Positions 24,109 through 36,114 of a stretch of 64,000 bases of DNA are shown piece by piece (the stretch's first letter is position 1; the number at the start of each line of letters is the position of its first letter). Under the pieces are notes generated by a model. It did not search any database. It saw only the letters and a program-made list of their open reading frames with translations, and was not told the origin of the DNA. The stretch covers positions 1-64,000 of the forward strand of contig SSNU01000078.1 of assembly GCA_012064415.1 (NCBI GenBank), in the 5' to 3' direction. This DNA is from Gyrodactylus bullatarudis (Eukaryota; Platyhelminthes; Monogenea; Gyrodactylidea; Gyrodactylidae). The translations under genes were made by a program, and so were the position numbers.

Positions 24109-24889
24109 CGTAAGTGATGTTTTATCATATTACTGGAGATTCGGTTTTGTGCGGGAAAAATCTAGGGTGGCAATTCAAATCACGAAAACTAATTTTTGTA
24201 ATTTATAGTAACTTGAAGACATATCAAACTATAATTTTGATAGTTTTGGTATTTTTATCAAATTTTCTATCATGATTCATCTGACCCGAGCGATATTTAA
24301 ATTTCATCTACCTCTAACATATATTAGACTTGGACGAAATTTTGCAAAATTACTTAAATCACCCATCGATATGCAAAAAATTATTTCCAAGTATTTAAAT
24401 ATAATCCCACCAAATTTCGCTTCAAAATACCTTTCCATGCTTCTGGATTAAGATAAAAATTTTTTTAAAAGTTTTTAAATTTAAAACGTTTTTTATTGTT
24501 TTATATATTTATAATTTTAACTTAAATTCATATTATTTCTTTACATAAAGTTGTAAAAGTGACTTAAATCCTATTAAAATAGTTTTTTCAATAGCTCTAA
24601 ACGAAATTTCTCTTATTTTTCATGAATATTACAATTTTGATACGTTTTAAATTTAAAAATTTTCACAATTTTGTTTATCTTATTCCAGAAGCATGGAAAG
24701 GTATTTGAAGCGAAATTTGGTGGGATTATATTTAAATACTTGGAAATAATTTTTTGCATATCGATGGGTGATTTAAGTAATTTTGCAAAATTTCGTCCAA
24801 GTCTAATATATGTATTGGTAAAGAAATCAAAGCAGAAACTAACCAAGGCCTGCGAGTAGTAAAACAACTATCTGAGCCGTTTTTGCAAA
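24014..24889. repeat. Inverted duplication of transposase DNA around a foldback element
   Basis: The 84 bases at 24014-24097 (transposase codons around the Y-I-G-K-E and V-V-K-Q-L blocks) recur in inverted orientation at 24807-24889. Between them lie about 225 bases of unknown origin (24098-24323) and the foldback element 24324-24806. The sequence agtctaatata occurs at both edges of the right copy (about 24800 and 24891), which suggests how the second copy was joined. Confidence 0.8.
24324..24806. mobile_element. Foldback MITE, family D, complete hairpin
   Basis: The left arm starts ttagacttggacgaaat and runs through catcgatatgcaaaaaat and cccaccaaatttcgcttc to gcttctggattaagat. The right arm is its inverse, ending gcaaaatttcgtccaagtctaa. 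The arms are about 130 bp or more of near-identity, continuing more weakly to a centre near 24560. There is no coding capacity. It interrupts the piggyBac transposase reading frame. Related copies are at 15670-15973 and 18130-18490, with a weak one near 26345-26405. Confidence 0.75.
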
Positions 24890-24892
24890 AAG

Positions 24893-25090
24893 TCTAATAT
24901 ATATCAGCATTGACTAAATAAGAGTTACGAGAGTCGCATGCAGCCCAAATCTTGATTCCATATTTATCCGGCTTAGACGGAATGTATACCTTGAATGGGC
25001 ACCGACCACGGAATCCAACTAGTTGCTCATCGATCGTAATTTGATCTGTGGGCTCATGAAGTTTTTGACAATTTTGAATAAATTTACTGA
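24893..25090 (-). pseudogene. piggyBac transposase, central fragment
   Basis: The minus strand encodes, without a break, the block with T-I-D-E-Q-L (first catalytic aspartate), F-R-G-R-C-P-F, S-K-P-D-K-Y-G-I-K and W-A-A-C-D-S, ending N-A-D-I-Y. The frame should continue as I-G-K-E, which is found at 24095 beyond the foldback insertion, so this is the upstream half of the transposase at 23310-24108. Sequence above 25090 is not transposase-like, so the N-terminal third is missing. Confidence 0.8.
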
Positions 25091-28000
25091 AAATGATCCT
25101 GAATTTGAATCAGTTTAATTTCAGATTTAACACATTTCAATGTTTTTATAATGCAATGGATGTTTTGAAAAGTGCAATGCCTAAAGAGAATCCAATTTCC
25201 CTGAGAAAAACTACTGTAATCTAATTATTTTTCAAGGAAACTGAATAAATTGTTCATTAAAAATGTTTGATAAGTTTCCATCATGTATTAGAAGAATACA
25301 CACAAAGAGTGGTAAATGTCACTTCCTCATTACAAATTACAAAGTGTCCACATAAAAACAACCGTGCGTAACTCCACCTCCCTTTTTTTCTGTATTCTGT
25401 GAAAAATATGTTGATGATCATCAAAGCTGTATTAATACAATACTATTGACTACATTGAAATGTTTTTTTGTCTACAAGTTTAGGACATACTTTAACACAG
25501 TCAAATTGGATCAACAGGAAACATTCCTTGTTGTAATAAAATAATAGTATTCATTTACAACTACACTAGATGGATTATAAGAATGGACCTCTAAAACAAG
25601 TGTTCAACATGATATAATCTGAAATTTTACAAAATTGCTTCATGTTTGCGCGTACCGGTCATTCTAGGTAATAATTTCGAATAGTTTAAGTCTACTTGAA
25701 TAACCACTAGAATTTGCTTTTTTTTCCAAAATACTCAATATTTTTCTTTGGAAACAATTCATTTTTCGAATTACATAATAAAATAAACCAATAAGTTGTG
25801 GAAATTTAAAAAAATTTCTGAAAAAATTCAATTTGACTAAAATTAGGCCGTCTTTTAAATTTCGAAAATGCACCAAATTTCCACTTTTTCAACTTTTGAA
25901 CCAAAATTTTTTATCAATTTCAAAGATTTGAAGCAATTAAATGCAGATATCCGAGACCAACATTATACGAAGAAAATTCTCAAACGGAAAATGAATTTTT
26001 TCTGAATTTATTCGAAAGAAAAATATTGAGTATTTTGGAAAAAAATCAAATTCTCATCCTTATGTCAACTAGGTTTAGGTAGGTTCTAAGTACTAAGAAT
26101 ATACTCGATGAGAGTATATTTTGTTACTTTCACAAGAAAGTTAGATTGATGAAGTTAAATGATGTCAAGGCAGAGTTTGAACTAGCTGAATTTGTGTCAT
26201 AGCTGCAACTAACAAGCTGGTTCCGACTAATTTACCAGGTTCTTATTCGCTTGAGAAAACGTTTTTTCTGATATACATTAGATCATTTAATAGTCATTAT
26301 ATGAAAAAATCTTTTCTTTCCCTATATGGAGGAATGGTGTTAGAATACTTTTTATCATATCGATAGAGGATTTTAGTAATTTTGGAAAATTTCATCTTGG
26401 TCTAGCCTGGATTACCAAAATACCCAAGTCACAAGATGTTTCCCTAGAATAAATTCTGAATTCTTTAATCCGGTGAAAATCATTACCATACTTTTTAGAA
26501 TCAAAATTTGGGACTCCAAGTATTAACGCATATCGTTCAACTCTATTATAGTGTACTTGGTGATTTTTATCTTTTCCAAAGTCTCACGATCTATCAGACA
26601 TTTGACTAGTAGAATACAAAAATAACCCGAATATAGACAAATCACAGTACATCAGTTTTCCATCGACAGAGATAAAAGAAAACTCTTTTTCAAAGTTCAA
26701 CTTATTCGAATGGGTTTTTTATCAAGTTTTCTATTATTGAGACAAAATTATTGTCCATCAAGACTTATGCCTATTTTTTATTTTAGTTAGAAATCTTAGT
26801 TCGATCAAATAAGATCAGTGAAATTCTCAATTTTTCCATCAAGAATTCGAATATTGTGGAAATTTTTTAGGAATCCAAATTATGATTCCACCGCTTGACA
26901 GAAAAAGTCTCCAAAAAAAAGATGAGATGTTTGCCAACATCGGTTTTGAGTTGAGTTTTTCGGGCATACTCACCAGTGTGATACATGTCATATGAATATA
27001 AAATTTCAAACATTGAATCAGAGAATCATTTGTTTTTGCCCTATTCTTTCTTTATTTAAAAATATGGTCATATTTAAAATTTCGATTTGTCACCAAATTC
27101 ATATTTTTTTGAACTTTGAGCTGAAAAATTGTATGGATTATAGAGTCGGGAATGTTCAGATCAAGCCAATCAGGATTAGAATTGGCTAAAGATCCCGGAG
27201 ATTGCCATTAATTTTTTGACAGATCCACCATTTTCGAGGGAATTTGAATTATCGAAACTTCAATGATTTTCAAGTATTGAAAATGATCAAGAAATCGAAA
27301 TTCAAAATGATAAGAAGGTGGTGAAGCACTAGAAAAGGCTTAGCAAAATTAATTTTCCTCTCTTATCTTGATACTAAAAAATTTTAGCTAAAAAAGATCA
27401 AAAAAATTCAGATTTCTCAGCTTTATTCTATAATTATTAGAATAATTTCCCTTTTACGTAGACAAAACCTCTATTTCATTAATCTATTTTTTCTCGTTCA
27501 TAATATTTTACTTTTGAATTGGAAAAAACTTCAATCGGCAATAAAGGCGCATGTATTTCATTGAGATTAAGGTAAGAAACATTATCAGTTTTTGAATGTA
27601 AATTTTGTTGAACTTGCATTTGCCCTGGTTTACAATTCAGTCTGCTAGTTAAAGGGGATCAAAATGTCGGTTTATGAGTTAAATTAACAGCCCTGATAGA
27701 AAGAACATGGCCAAATATACTTGTATGCGAAAGAAAAGATGATGATTAAGTTTTTGATTCATTTGAAAAAAACTATTCCTATTGCATTCCATGTAAATTC
27801 ACAGTAGGAGAAAGCAATTTGTTCATTCCCTCTCCACTTTGAATAATGAAGATTCGCCAGTGTTTACAAAAAACACCCATGTTAAATTTCTGGAATGCAA
27901 GTTGGAGAAATACTACTATTAAAGACATTATAACCCTTGTCCAAAATACATAATACCTTGTTCCTCATGATCTCTAGGAATGACTATGCAATACATTATT

Positions 28001-30155
28001 TAATAATAATATCAATATTACATGTTTCTAGAAAGTGTATATAACCCCTGGAATAGTTCACATTGTTCCAAGTGGGATAATCATCAAATTAAATGTAATT
28101 ATCATTTACAAACTCTAAATAGTCAAGCAATACAACTATTTATTAAATATCAAACACAAAATAAAAAGAAGTACAGTGGTGCAATCACACGAAATACGAA
28201 GAACATTTAAAACTCTGAATGAATCATCGACAAAGTTAATGGAATTTCGAATTGAAATGCTTAAGATTTGAAGCGATAAGATACAAACATTTGGGATCGA
28301 CAATAGGCAGATGATTCGAATCTAGTCCCTGAAATTCAGAGAAATTCTTGATTATCAGGCAAAAAAAGAATTTAGACGAAGTTACATTGTTTACTAAACA
28401 ATTTTTAGCCATTCAAAAGCGAAAGGGGTCTGACTACTTACATGTGAACTTTGTTATTCTTGGGATTTTTTCGAATTTTTATTACGTGAACGATTGCGAT
28501 AATATATACAAAAAATAGCAAGACCTTCAGTAGAAAAATATTTCGATGAACTGAAAAATTTTCTCGATCACGTCAGATATTTTAGGAGTCAAAAAATCTT
28601 GGATTTAGATAATGTTTTTATGCGTCACTAGTAGATACTCAAAAAATATTCCCTCTGTTTTGAAAACCATTTTAAAAAATTTAGTAATTTTGACGTTGTA
28701 ATATAAAATCAAGATCAATTGAATTTTCCGAGTTTTATTCTATGTTTACTTGAAAGGTTTCTTCGGTTAATTCACGATGTAATGTAATAAAATAATACTT
28801 AAAAATTTAAACACATAATTTTTTAAATATTTATTAAGTTTCAATTAATAAAGAAAGTTGTAACATAAATCGGTATTGAATCCGAAATGATTGACAACTA
28901 GCATTTTCCCCTTCTAAAAGATGCCTTTGTCACATGAGAATTAGAACTGGTGTGGTGTTTATTTCCAAGTCAATCCAGACCAGTTCAATCTATTCTCTCT
29001 TTTAAAAACTGAGTGTAGAGATTTCCTTTTAAACGAACTTTATCCCCTAAACTTGATAAATAAAATTAATGTTTGACTTTAGTTTTTTTAATGTTTTATT
29101 ATTACTTTAAAAATAACTGAGATAAGAAAGATTTTCAAGATGTTTCTCTAAAAATTAAGTAATCTTCATTAATTTTAGATGATAAATAAACAATTACGTT
29201 TCGTTGATCACCCCAAGTGATCACTGATTAAGATTCCAAATCAAAATTGTTTATCTGCCCTGATGAGAGATATAATTATTTTGGAGCCATTGTGTGACCT
29301 TTTTGTATAAATGTTTATTTAATCATGACATTAACATTTAGTTTTTGCCAACCAATTCTTCAATTAGGATCTTTTCCTAACCTTGAGATTGAATTTGATA
29401 AATGACAGATCTCTATGAATAAATAAAAATAAAGATGGATCGTCTTCACTATGAAAATTAATTGATAATAAGTTTTTTCACATTCAGAAATGCAATAGAA
29501 ACTTCCTTAAACTTATTCATTAGTTTTCATATGTAAATGGCACTCATAAGCTCTCTTTAAAATTACATGCATCTTCATTTGAAATGAACAGTCAACCACT
29601 CATAAACCTAAATTTTCCTGCCTTTACATGTTATTATATACATTTCAGTAGGAATAGATCAAGAATAGTTCAAATTGAGTTTCGGTTCCGACTGTATTTA
29701 AATATTGCAGGTTAAATAAAAGATGATTATAGTCCCTCCGGAATTTTCAATACAAAAATAGCATCGAGGTCTTTTACATTCAATGTATTCAGAATTTTAA
29801 ATCTTTCAAAATTAAATTAAATTTTGTACAATAGAGATTATTGTAAAAAAATTTTTTGTTTATATATCTTGAAACTTTCAAGTTGAATGTCTAAATATCA
29901 ATTTTAAATAATGTAGTTACTTTAAAGTAGTTTAGACAATTAAAATAGAAATCGTTTTAACAAAGATAACGATTTATTCAAAAGATTTCTTCGTCGCTTT
30001 TGAATAGTGTCATAACAAACACCTATCATCAACTCTTTTACGGAAATGCAAGAGAAGTTGAAGATGTTATACCCTCGAATCGGATAAAAGGATCTCAAAA
30101 TGCAAAAAGATTTTTTGAAAAAATGGAGATTTAATGTATATTTCAAGGTTAAGGG
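25091..30155. other. Repeat-rich intergenic DNA, no gene seen
   Basis: AT-rich. A family A MITE right end lies at 25850-26072 (ending cttatgtcaactagg), and a weak foldback-D arm near 26345-26405. Short open frames (for example 26992-27189 and 28022-28210) match nothing recognisable. No exon chains with good splice sites were noticed. Confidence 0.4.
25850..26072. mobile_element. MITE family A, right-end fragment
   Basis: Contains the family's internal block (tttcgaaaatgcaccaaatt, then gatttgaagcaattaaatgc) and closes with ttctcatccttatgtcaactagg, the inverse of the family left end. The left boundary could not be fixed. Confidence 0.5.
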
Positions 30156-30597
30156 TTAACCCATGAATGAGAAATGGGGTTTATATACCTCCTATCACTT
30201 TCACATCACATTTTTAGAAAGACATTATTTGAAAGACTTTACTTTTATTATTTCATTGACAATAAGTAAAGAGGAACACAGTGCGCTCTCTAGAAAAATT
30301 TTTTCTAATATTTTCAGCGATGATGATCTTTCAGATGTATCCTCACAAGATGAAGACCATATTCTTCAAGAGACAAGCTCCACCGACGAAGAAAATGATT
30401 TTGACGTTTCAATGAGCTTTCATAAATCAAAATGTGGCAGCTTTGAATTTACAAACATCAAGCCCTGTCGAACAAAGCCACTAGCTCGTAATATATTCAC
30501 AGTCAAGCCAGGTCTACTTTCTAAGACAGAAATTTTTCTTCATCTGATAAATTTAGAGATGATGGAAATCCAGTCACTTAAAAAATTTGATAAGTGA
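30156..30597 (+). pseudogene. piggyBac left end with N-terminal transposase fragment
   Basis: TTAA at 30156-30159 is followed by cccatgaatgagaaatgggg and then tttatatacctcc, matching the subterminal layout (aaatgggg.t.tatac.ccc) of the element end at 23116-23190. The frame from 30163 to 30597 is open for 144 codons; after terminal-repeat codons it reads an acidic stretch (S-D-D-D-L-S-D-V-S-S-Q-D-E-D and S-T-D-E-E-N-D) typical of piggyBac N-termini. No catalytic region follows, so it is a truncated left end. Acidic low-complexity similarity alone is weak; the TTAA end is the better evidence. Confidence 0.5.
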
Positions 30598-32604
30598 CAA
30601 AATTTTCCGAAAACTTCTCAAAAAACCTAATAATAAATAAAACACCTAAAAAATACATTTTTCTTTTGTTTTTCATTCATACCAGAAAATGGTTCATTAT
30701 ATTTTCCAATAAATATTTTGAAGCTTTTATCATTAAAAACATAATAAAATTGTCAACGTCAAACAAAAATTTTGAGGATAGGCAATAATTCAAAGTGGAA
30801 ATGGTTTTATTCATTTTCCATTTTGATAAAAACGCAATTTAAAAATTTTGGTATCAATAGTCATCTTTTAATCTGTCAAATTGCAAAAGTAGAGATTCCC
30901 CATTTAAATGTATTTTATGACTGGAAAGAACTTATGGCAGTGTCTTTATGGTAAATTAGACTTGAGCCATTATAGACCATGGCTAGAATTGTGCAAATAT
31001 TTCAGTTTTGAAACTTCGAAAAATTATACTCCAATATTTTTCAAGAAAAACGCCATTGTTAGCTACTGGTAAATGCTCGAAAAGAAAACAGGCCTTTTCA
31101 AGTTAATTTTATGAATTTGTGATCTTTCTTTTTTTAGGTAGAAAAACAAATGACAAAGAGCTTCACAATTTTGAAAATCGTTCGAGACCTGTCCCAAACC
31201 ACAGTCACTCTGTCTTAAGTCCAAAGAGTTATCAATTTGATGTGATATTAAAAAAGGGAAATGATGAACGAGTAAAACATTTACCCAATTGAATTGCTGT
31301 CATGTAAATATCTTGAATGAAAACTGTTGTTATTCAAGATTATATAGTATATAACCAATAAAAGTGAAATATCAACAACTTTTCCCAAAACATTGATACA
31401 CAGAAACACAGACTGTAAATCAATGATTTAATCCGATTCATCTTTATATCAACTGTTTCTCTGCAAAAGAATCATACTTTTCTTAAAAAATGGGTTTCTA
31501 ACTTCTCCATGAGATTCAGAGGGTGACGAAAACCAAGATATAGTAACATTAAATGTTGTGGTAATCGTGAAGCAGCTGGTAAGAATTTTTTACGCTAAAA
31601 GGCAAATATGAAACTAGAATTCATGTGTATGAAAAACGCGTTGTGCAATTGATTGTGCATCAATTGAAAATTTTCAGTAGTTTTCCTCTTAAAAAAATAG
31701 AACAAGTTTTTATTTTTCATAGATTTAAAGGCAAAATAATCAGCCCATCAGATCACAAAATTCCCATTTTTTTGAACTTTGAGTTGAAAATTTTTGTCCA
31801 TTTCAATGTGAAAGAGTGATCAAAATTTGATTTTTAGGATCACAATAAGACAAAACACCGTTAATCATCATAAAAATTTTGATAAATTCGTCATTTTTCT
31901 GGGATCTTGAAATATCAAATTTCATCGACTTTCAAGTAGGGAAAATGATGAAAAAATCAAATTTTGATTTTGCCATGATTATGGGGTGATTCTTAAAACC
32001 AGATTCAGCATATTTAATTTCTTTGACTAATTGTGATCCTAAGAATTAACTTTTGATCACTCTCTTACATTGAAATCAATAAAAAATTTCAACTCAAAGT
32101 TCGAAAAATTAGGAATTTGGCGCTACTTCAAGATTTCAAATTTGCCGTATTTTCCTTAAAAATTGTTTTTTTCTAAATTTTTTTTCTCCATGTCGTGAAA
32201 GAGGGCCTCATGATCTAGATTCCAAAAAATCTTGAAAAAATTGAGAATTTTGTAAAAACCATAAATTCCCATCTTCATATTAACTAGGTGTAGTTCAATA
32301 ACTAATAACGATTTAAAATTAAAAAATACATGGTATAGATCAGGTTTGACTATTTAGTTTTAATAATTCTAACTAGTCGAATGAATAAAAGGCTTTTAGT
32401 GAAGATTCCGGTAAATTGTTTGAAATCAAAATAGACAAAACTCAATCATAGTAGTAATAAGCAAATATTTACATGAAATATTTATACGAACAGTGCACTA
32501 AAACTTTTCTTGTAATGTTTTGTTATTAATTTCTCTGATAGTTGCATTCATTAACTCAATTCTTCTATGCAGAGAATATAGTTTTTGATTTTAACATTGA
32601 ATCG
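30598..32604. other. Intergenic repeat DNA
   Basis: No host gene. The 31640-32288 part is interior and right end of a MITE (blocks ttttgatcac, aaagttcgaaaaattagg, and the closing taaattcccatcttcatatt). Short open frames at 30594-30954 and 31625-31819 are not recognisable. Confidence 0.4.
31640..32288. mobile_element. MITE, family C-like, right end
   Basis: The right end taaattcccatcttcatatt followed by aactagg matches the right end of the 48266-48694 element, and the inner block aattttgtaaaaaccataaa is shared with it. The left end was not located; the start given is approximate. Confidence 0.5.
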
Positions 32605-32605
32605 A

Positions 32606-33198
32606 GTAGTAGTTGTCAAGAGACCTGTTCGATGTAGATTGAGCAAAAGCAAGTATGGTTTACTAAATAACCTGATTTATTACAAAATTAATTTAGATGT
32701 AATTTCTAAACATCCTGATTTTAAGAATCAAATTTTTGTTCAAAAGATAATGATAATAATTGGCTATAAAACAAGTATAACGTATACACAAAATAAATCT
32801 AGAAATTACAAATAGTAGTTTTTAAAAAAGTTCATTTGGGATTTTTTCAAAAGAGAAATTGGAAATCTGTATTAAGAATTGATACCTTAAAGAGTTGAGG
32901 GTGATCTTCATTCTTACTAAGGTTGTATTCTTTGTCAAGATCGAGTAACGAGAGTTATTGCGAGTTAGATAGGGAGATCTGGACTGGCCTGAGAGTTGGA
33001 GACATAGTTTGATGATGGCTGCAGTAAGTCGGAGCCAAAGAGGGGTAAGGTTGGCCTTATGAGGAGGTGACTTGTAGCTTTGAGGGCCTAAGCAACTGCA
33101 GAGCATGACATTGAATTCACTCAAGGGCTTCGAATCAAGTTGTAGTTTTCAAGAGACCTGTTCGATCTAGATTGACCGAAAGCAATTATGGTTAATTA
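32606..33198. repeat. Imperfect direct repeats flanking a non-LTR fragment
   Basis: The block ttgtcaagagacctgttcga (about 32612) with gtagattgag and agcaagtatggttta recurs at about 33137 with several changes (ttttcaagagacctgttcga, agcaattatggttaatta). The copies are about 60 bases long and 525 bases apart, and enclose the minus-strand retroelement fragment 32822-33124. This is longer than a usual target-site duplication. Confidence 0.6.
32822..33124 (-). pseudogene. Non-LTR reverse transcriptase C-terminal fragment
   Basis: A 100-codon minus-strand frame contains S-C-L-G-P-Q-S-Y-K and P-L-W-L-R-L-T-A-A. The same pattern (S-C-L-G-P-H-S-Y-K, P-L-W-L-R-R-I-A-T-A) recurs at 58252-58566 and, more weakly, at 53400-53750 and 49167-49445. 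This is the region after the reverse transcriptase domain in CR1/Jockey-like elements. No catalytic motif is included, so it is a short dead fragment. Confidence 0.55.
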
Positions 33199-34049
33199 GA
33201 AAATTAATTTAGGTATTTACAGCATTGATTGATGAGAAAATGGCTGCACGATATTCATGTAAGGGAATGATAAAAGTTTTATAGAGTTGAAGTCAAAGAT
33301 TAGGTTATTTGACAAACTTAATGAAAGATATCGAGCAGGGCAATTGCATATTTAGTTTATTTGCATTATAGAACTATGATTTTTGATCGATTTAAGGATA
33401 ATTATTTGGGTGAAATTCTTCGTTAATTCTTAGAGTTAGGTTTTGAAGAAGTCAAAACCATAGATAATTATCTATAAAATTATGTTTTATAATTTCTGGA
33501 TTTTAAAAGTAAATTCTAAGGAAGAAATTCAATGTGATCAAAGTATAATGTGTGAAAGATTTATTGACACAGAGAAACGCCAGAAAAGATATATGTTATC
33601 AATTCTTTGTGATTGAACCAGTTTTTAACTAGATAAATTTTTCTTCTTGTGAAGGAATTATTTTTCTCTGTAACCAGATGACAAAGCAAAAGTTTATTCG
33701 TTCAATAAAGAGACATTCTTCCCTGGTTTCGATAATTTGTACTTCTTAAAACTAGTTATGATATATCTACCTGTAGGGAAGAACTCTTGTAAACTATATA
33801 TAGATTGGGGTCCAGAGGTTCATAATTTTTTCATGAGAGCATTTTTAGAGAATTCCCAACATTTTCTTGGCATCCATACATCTCTCTCCATGTTTTCTTG
33901 ATTTAGGAACTCTTCCAGTTAAGGTGCTTTATAAGTAATCCTAATAGCTAATCTTTTCTGGGTTCTGATTTGATACTGCACGCGGTTTTTCGTTATAATA
34001 TTCAAGTTTTTTTCATTTTTCTTTTTAATTCATGACTGTAGCCATCTTC
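33199..34049. other. Intergenic DNA, nothing recognised
   Basis: AT-rich sequence between the non-LTR fragment and the gypsy fragment. No coding or repeat signal identified. Confidence 0.4.
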
Positions 34050-34067
34050 TGATATAGATTATGATAT

Positions 34068-34769
34068 TTGAAAACGGAAGATCATGATAGAAATATGGCC
34101 GCAGTTCTCAGGAGATTAGAAAGCTACGGTTTCAAAATCAATGAAAGCAAGTCCCAAATTTGCAAAGAAAAAGTAAAGTACCTAGGATTTGAACTATCAG
34201 AGGGAAAGCTAACACCAAGAAAAAATCGCATGGACAAATTGATGAACTTGGACATGCCAAAATCAAAGAAGGAGCTAAGGCAATTTCTTCCAAAATTGAG
34301 GCACTACGGTTGCTTTGTAAAAGGTTTCTCACAACTGGCAGCCCGTTGTTACGAATTACTGAGAGAGGGAACACCATGGAACTGGAGCGACGAACACACG
34401 GAGAGAATCAAAACAATTCTAAGGGAAATGGCCACAGGAGTAGTAGTGCCCTATGACATTACAAGACAAGTTTATTTGACCACAGATGCGTCACTCGAAG
34501 GCCTGGGATGGATCGTGAGTCACGATTTAGAGATGGAAGAGATAATTTATCTCGGAAGTCGAGTCCTGGGAAAAGCAGAGAAAAACTCTTATTCTCACAT
34601 AGAAAGAGAAGCACTAGGAATTGTAGAAGGAGTCAAAAACAGCAGGAAGTTCTTGCTTGGTCGAAAGTTTATTGTCCAGACCGATCATCGTCCATTGGAA
34701 TATGTCTTCGCGAAGTGTTCAAAAACCCCAGTGTCTTCCCGGATCGCAAATTGGCAACAAACAGGGTGA
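34068..34769 (+). pseudogene. Ty3/gypsy pol: end of reverse transcriptase plus RNase H
   Basis: An open frame of 233 codons carries the end of the reverse transcriptase (K-V-K-Y-L-G-F-E-L-S and K-E-L-R-Q-F-L) followed by RNase H: T-T-D-A-S-L-E-G-L-G-W, the E in I-E-R-E-A-L-G-I and D in Q-T-D-H-R-P-L. The reading then breaks at about 34755-34770, with a stop directly after N-W-Q-Q-T-G, where about 20 residues expected between RNase H and the spacer appear to be missing; the frame resumes at L-A-D-L-L-S-R in the next entry. Gag, protease, most of the reverse transcriptase and both LTRs are absent. Coding sequence is less AT-rich than the surroundings, consistent with a fairly recent arrival. 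Confidence 0.88.
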
Positions 34770-36090
34770 ATTAATGTCGTTGGCCGATCTGTTGTCAAGA
34801 TTTTCAAAGCCAGACCCAGAAGCTACAGAAATTAACTTAAATACGATAAGAGTCTCAGAAAAAGCAGGAAATTTCACTGAGAGATCGAGAAATTCTAAGG
34901 ATAAGGAATACGTTTTGCTGAGAAAATACGTGAAAACAGGTTGGCCTGCATACCCGCCGGAATGTATGATGCCATACACTAAATTCAAGTTTGCTTACAA
35001 TGTGTCGGAGGGAGTTGTGCATAAAGGTTCTTGTTTGGTGGTACCAAAGTCATTGAGAAACGAAGTTCTGGAGATGACCCATGAAACTCATGCGGGTTCA
35101 ACAGCCATGCGGGAGAGGTTGAACAACGTATACTACTGGCCGGGAATAAATCAAGACGTCGCGAAATGGGTAAAACGATGCGAACAATGTCAACTAAATC
35201 AGCGACGTCGCACGAACAAATGTTTGAAGTGGAATTCGGAGCCAGAATCGGCGTTCGAGAGAATTCACATTGATCTGGGACACTATGCAGGAAAAGTTTT
35301 CCTAGCAATAGTGGACGCTTTCTCGTCTTGGGTATATGCAAGAGTAGTCAAAGACAGGTCCAGCACAGCGGTAATCAAAGAGCTAAAGGAGGTGTTCAGA
35401 TACATGCAAACACCTATAACAATCATGGCCGACAACGGAACAAATTTCGATTCCAAGGAGTTCTCAGACTTCCTAAACACTAAAGGGATTAGTTTAAAAC
35501 TGACCCCGCCCGGACACCATCAATCGAATGGAAGAGTCGAAGTAACTAGTAGGGACATAAAAGCTTATCTCGTCCGAACAAATTGCAAAGCAAACGAGTT
35601 AGAAGATAGATTTTGCGAGTTTGCGCGAAGCACTACTGCAAATGTTAATTCTAAAAGAGCAATTCCAAACGAGCTGATGTTCACGAGTAGACTCCCTAAC
35701 AAGTTAGAAAGAGGAGCAGTGAAAAAGGCAGAAAAGAATAAGGAAGCGTGGATTTACGAAGAAAACAAAGGTTTTCGCAAAGCAAAAACATCCCGAACTA
35801 ATTCCAAGGTAGTAAGACGGGATGACAAGAATAGATTGGTTCATGAAGCGGACGTGATTGAGGCGGAATCAGAAGAAGAAGAAAAATCGGAAATTGAAGA
35901 AGAGGAAGAAAGCTGGTATGATCCGGAAGAGCAAGTTTCAGAAAGAGAGGAGGAGAATGTAGAGCAAGTCGAGCAAACATCGAGGTTCCCAGGAGTTTCA
36001 AATGAGAACCCCAGGAAATCTAATAGAGAGAGAAAACGTAGAAAGAGACTTATCGAAACGATGGCGTTGTACCTGTGGGGGAGAAGATGA
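34770..36090 (+). pseudogene. Ty3/gypsy pol: integrase
   Basis: From L-M-S-L-A-D-L-L-S-R (34773) the frame is open to the TGA at 36088-36090. It shows the integrase zinc-binding domain (H-E-T-H, then C-E-Q-C), the catalytic core with D in H-I-D-L-G, D in M-A-D-N-G-T and E in S-N-G-R-V-E-V, and an acidic tail ending in a basic stretch (R-E-R-K-R-R-K-R). It catalyses insertion of retroelement DNA. The core residues are intact, but without LTRs and gag the element cannot be autonomous. Upstream codons 34657-34770 are open in this frame but are out of frame with RNase H, so they are not counted as protein. Confidence 0.88.
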
Positions 36091-36114
36091 TATAGATTAT
36101 GATATTTGAAAACG

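Larger units (their letters stand above)
34050..36114. repeat. 27-bp direct repeats bounding the gypsy fragment
   Basis: The same 27 bases, beginning tgatatagattatgatattt and ending gaaaacg, occur at 34050-34076 and 36088-36114. The left copy leads straight into the pol frame and resembles a mutated YIDD region of reverse transcriptase; the right copy overlaps the stop codon of the integrase frame. Gypsy integrases make 4-6 bp duplications, so these repeats do not come from normal integration. Confidence 0.8.

Noticed and set aside
34657..34770. N-terminal part of the integrase frame overlapping RNase H
   Set aside because: This stretch is the RNase H coding sequence read in another frame; it has no pol similarity of its own.
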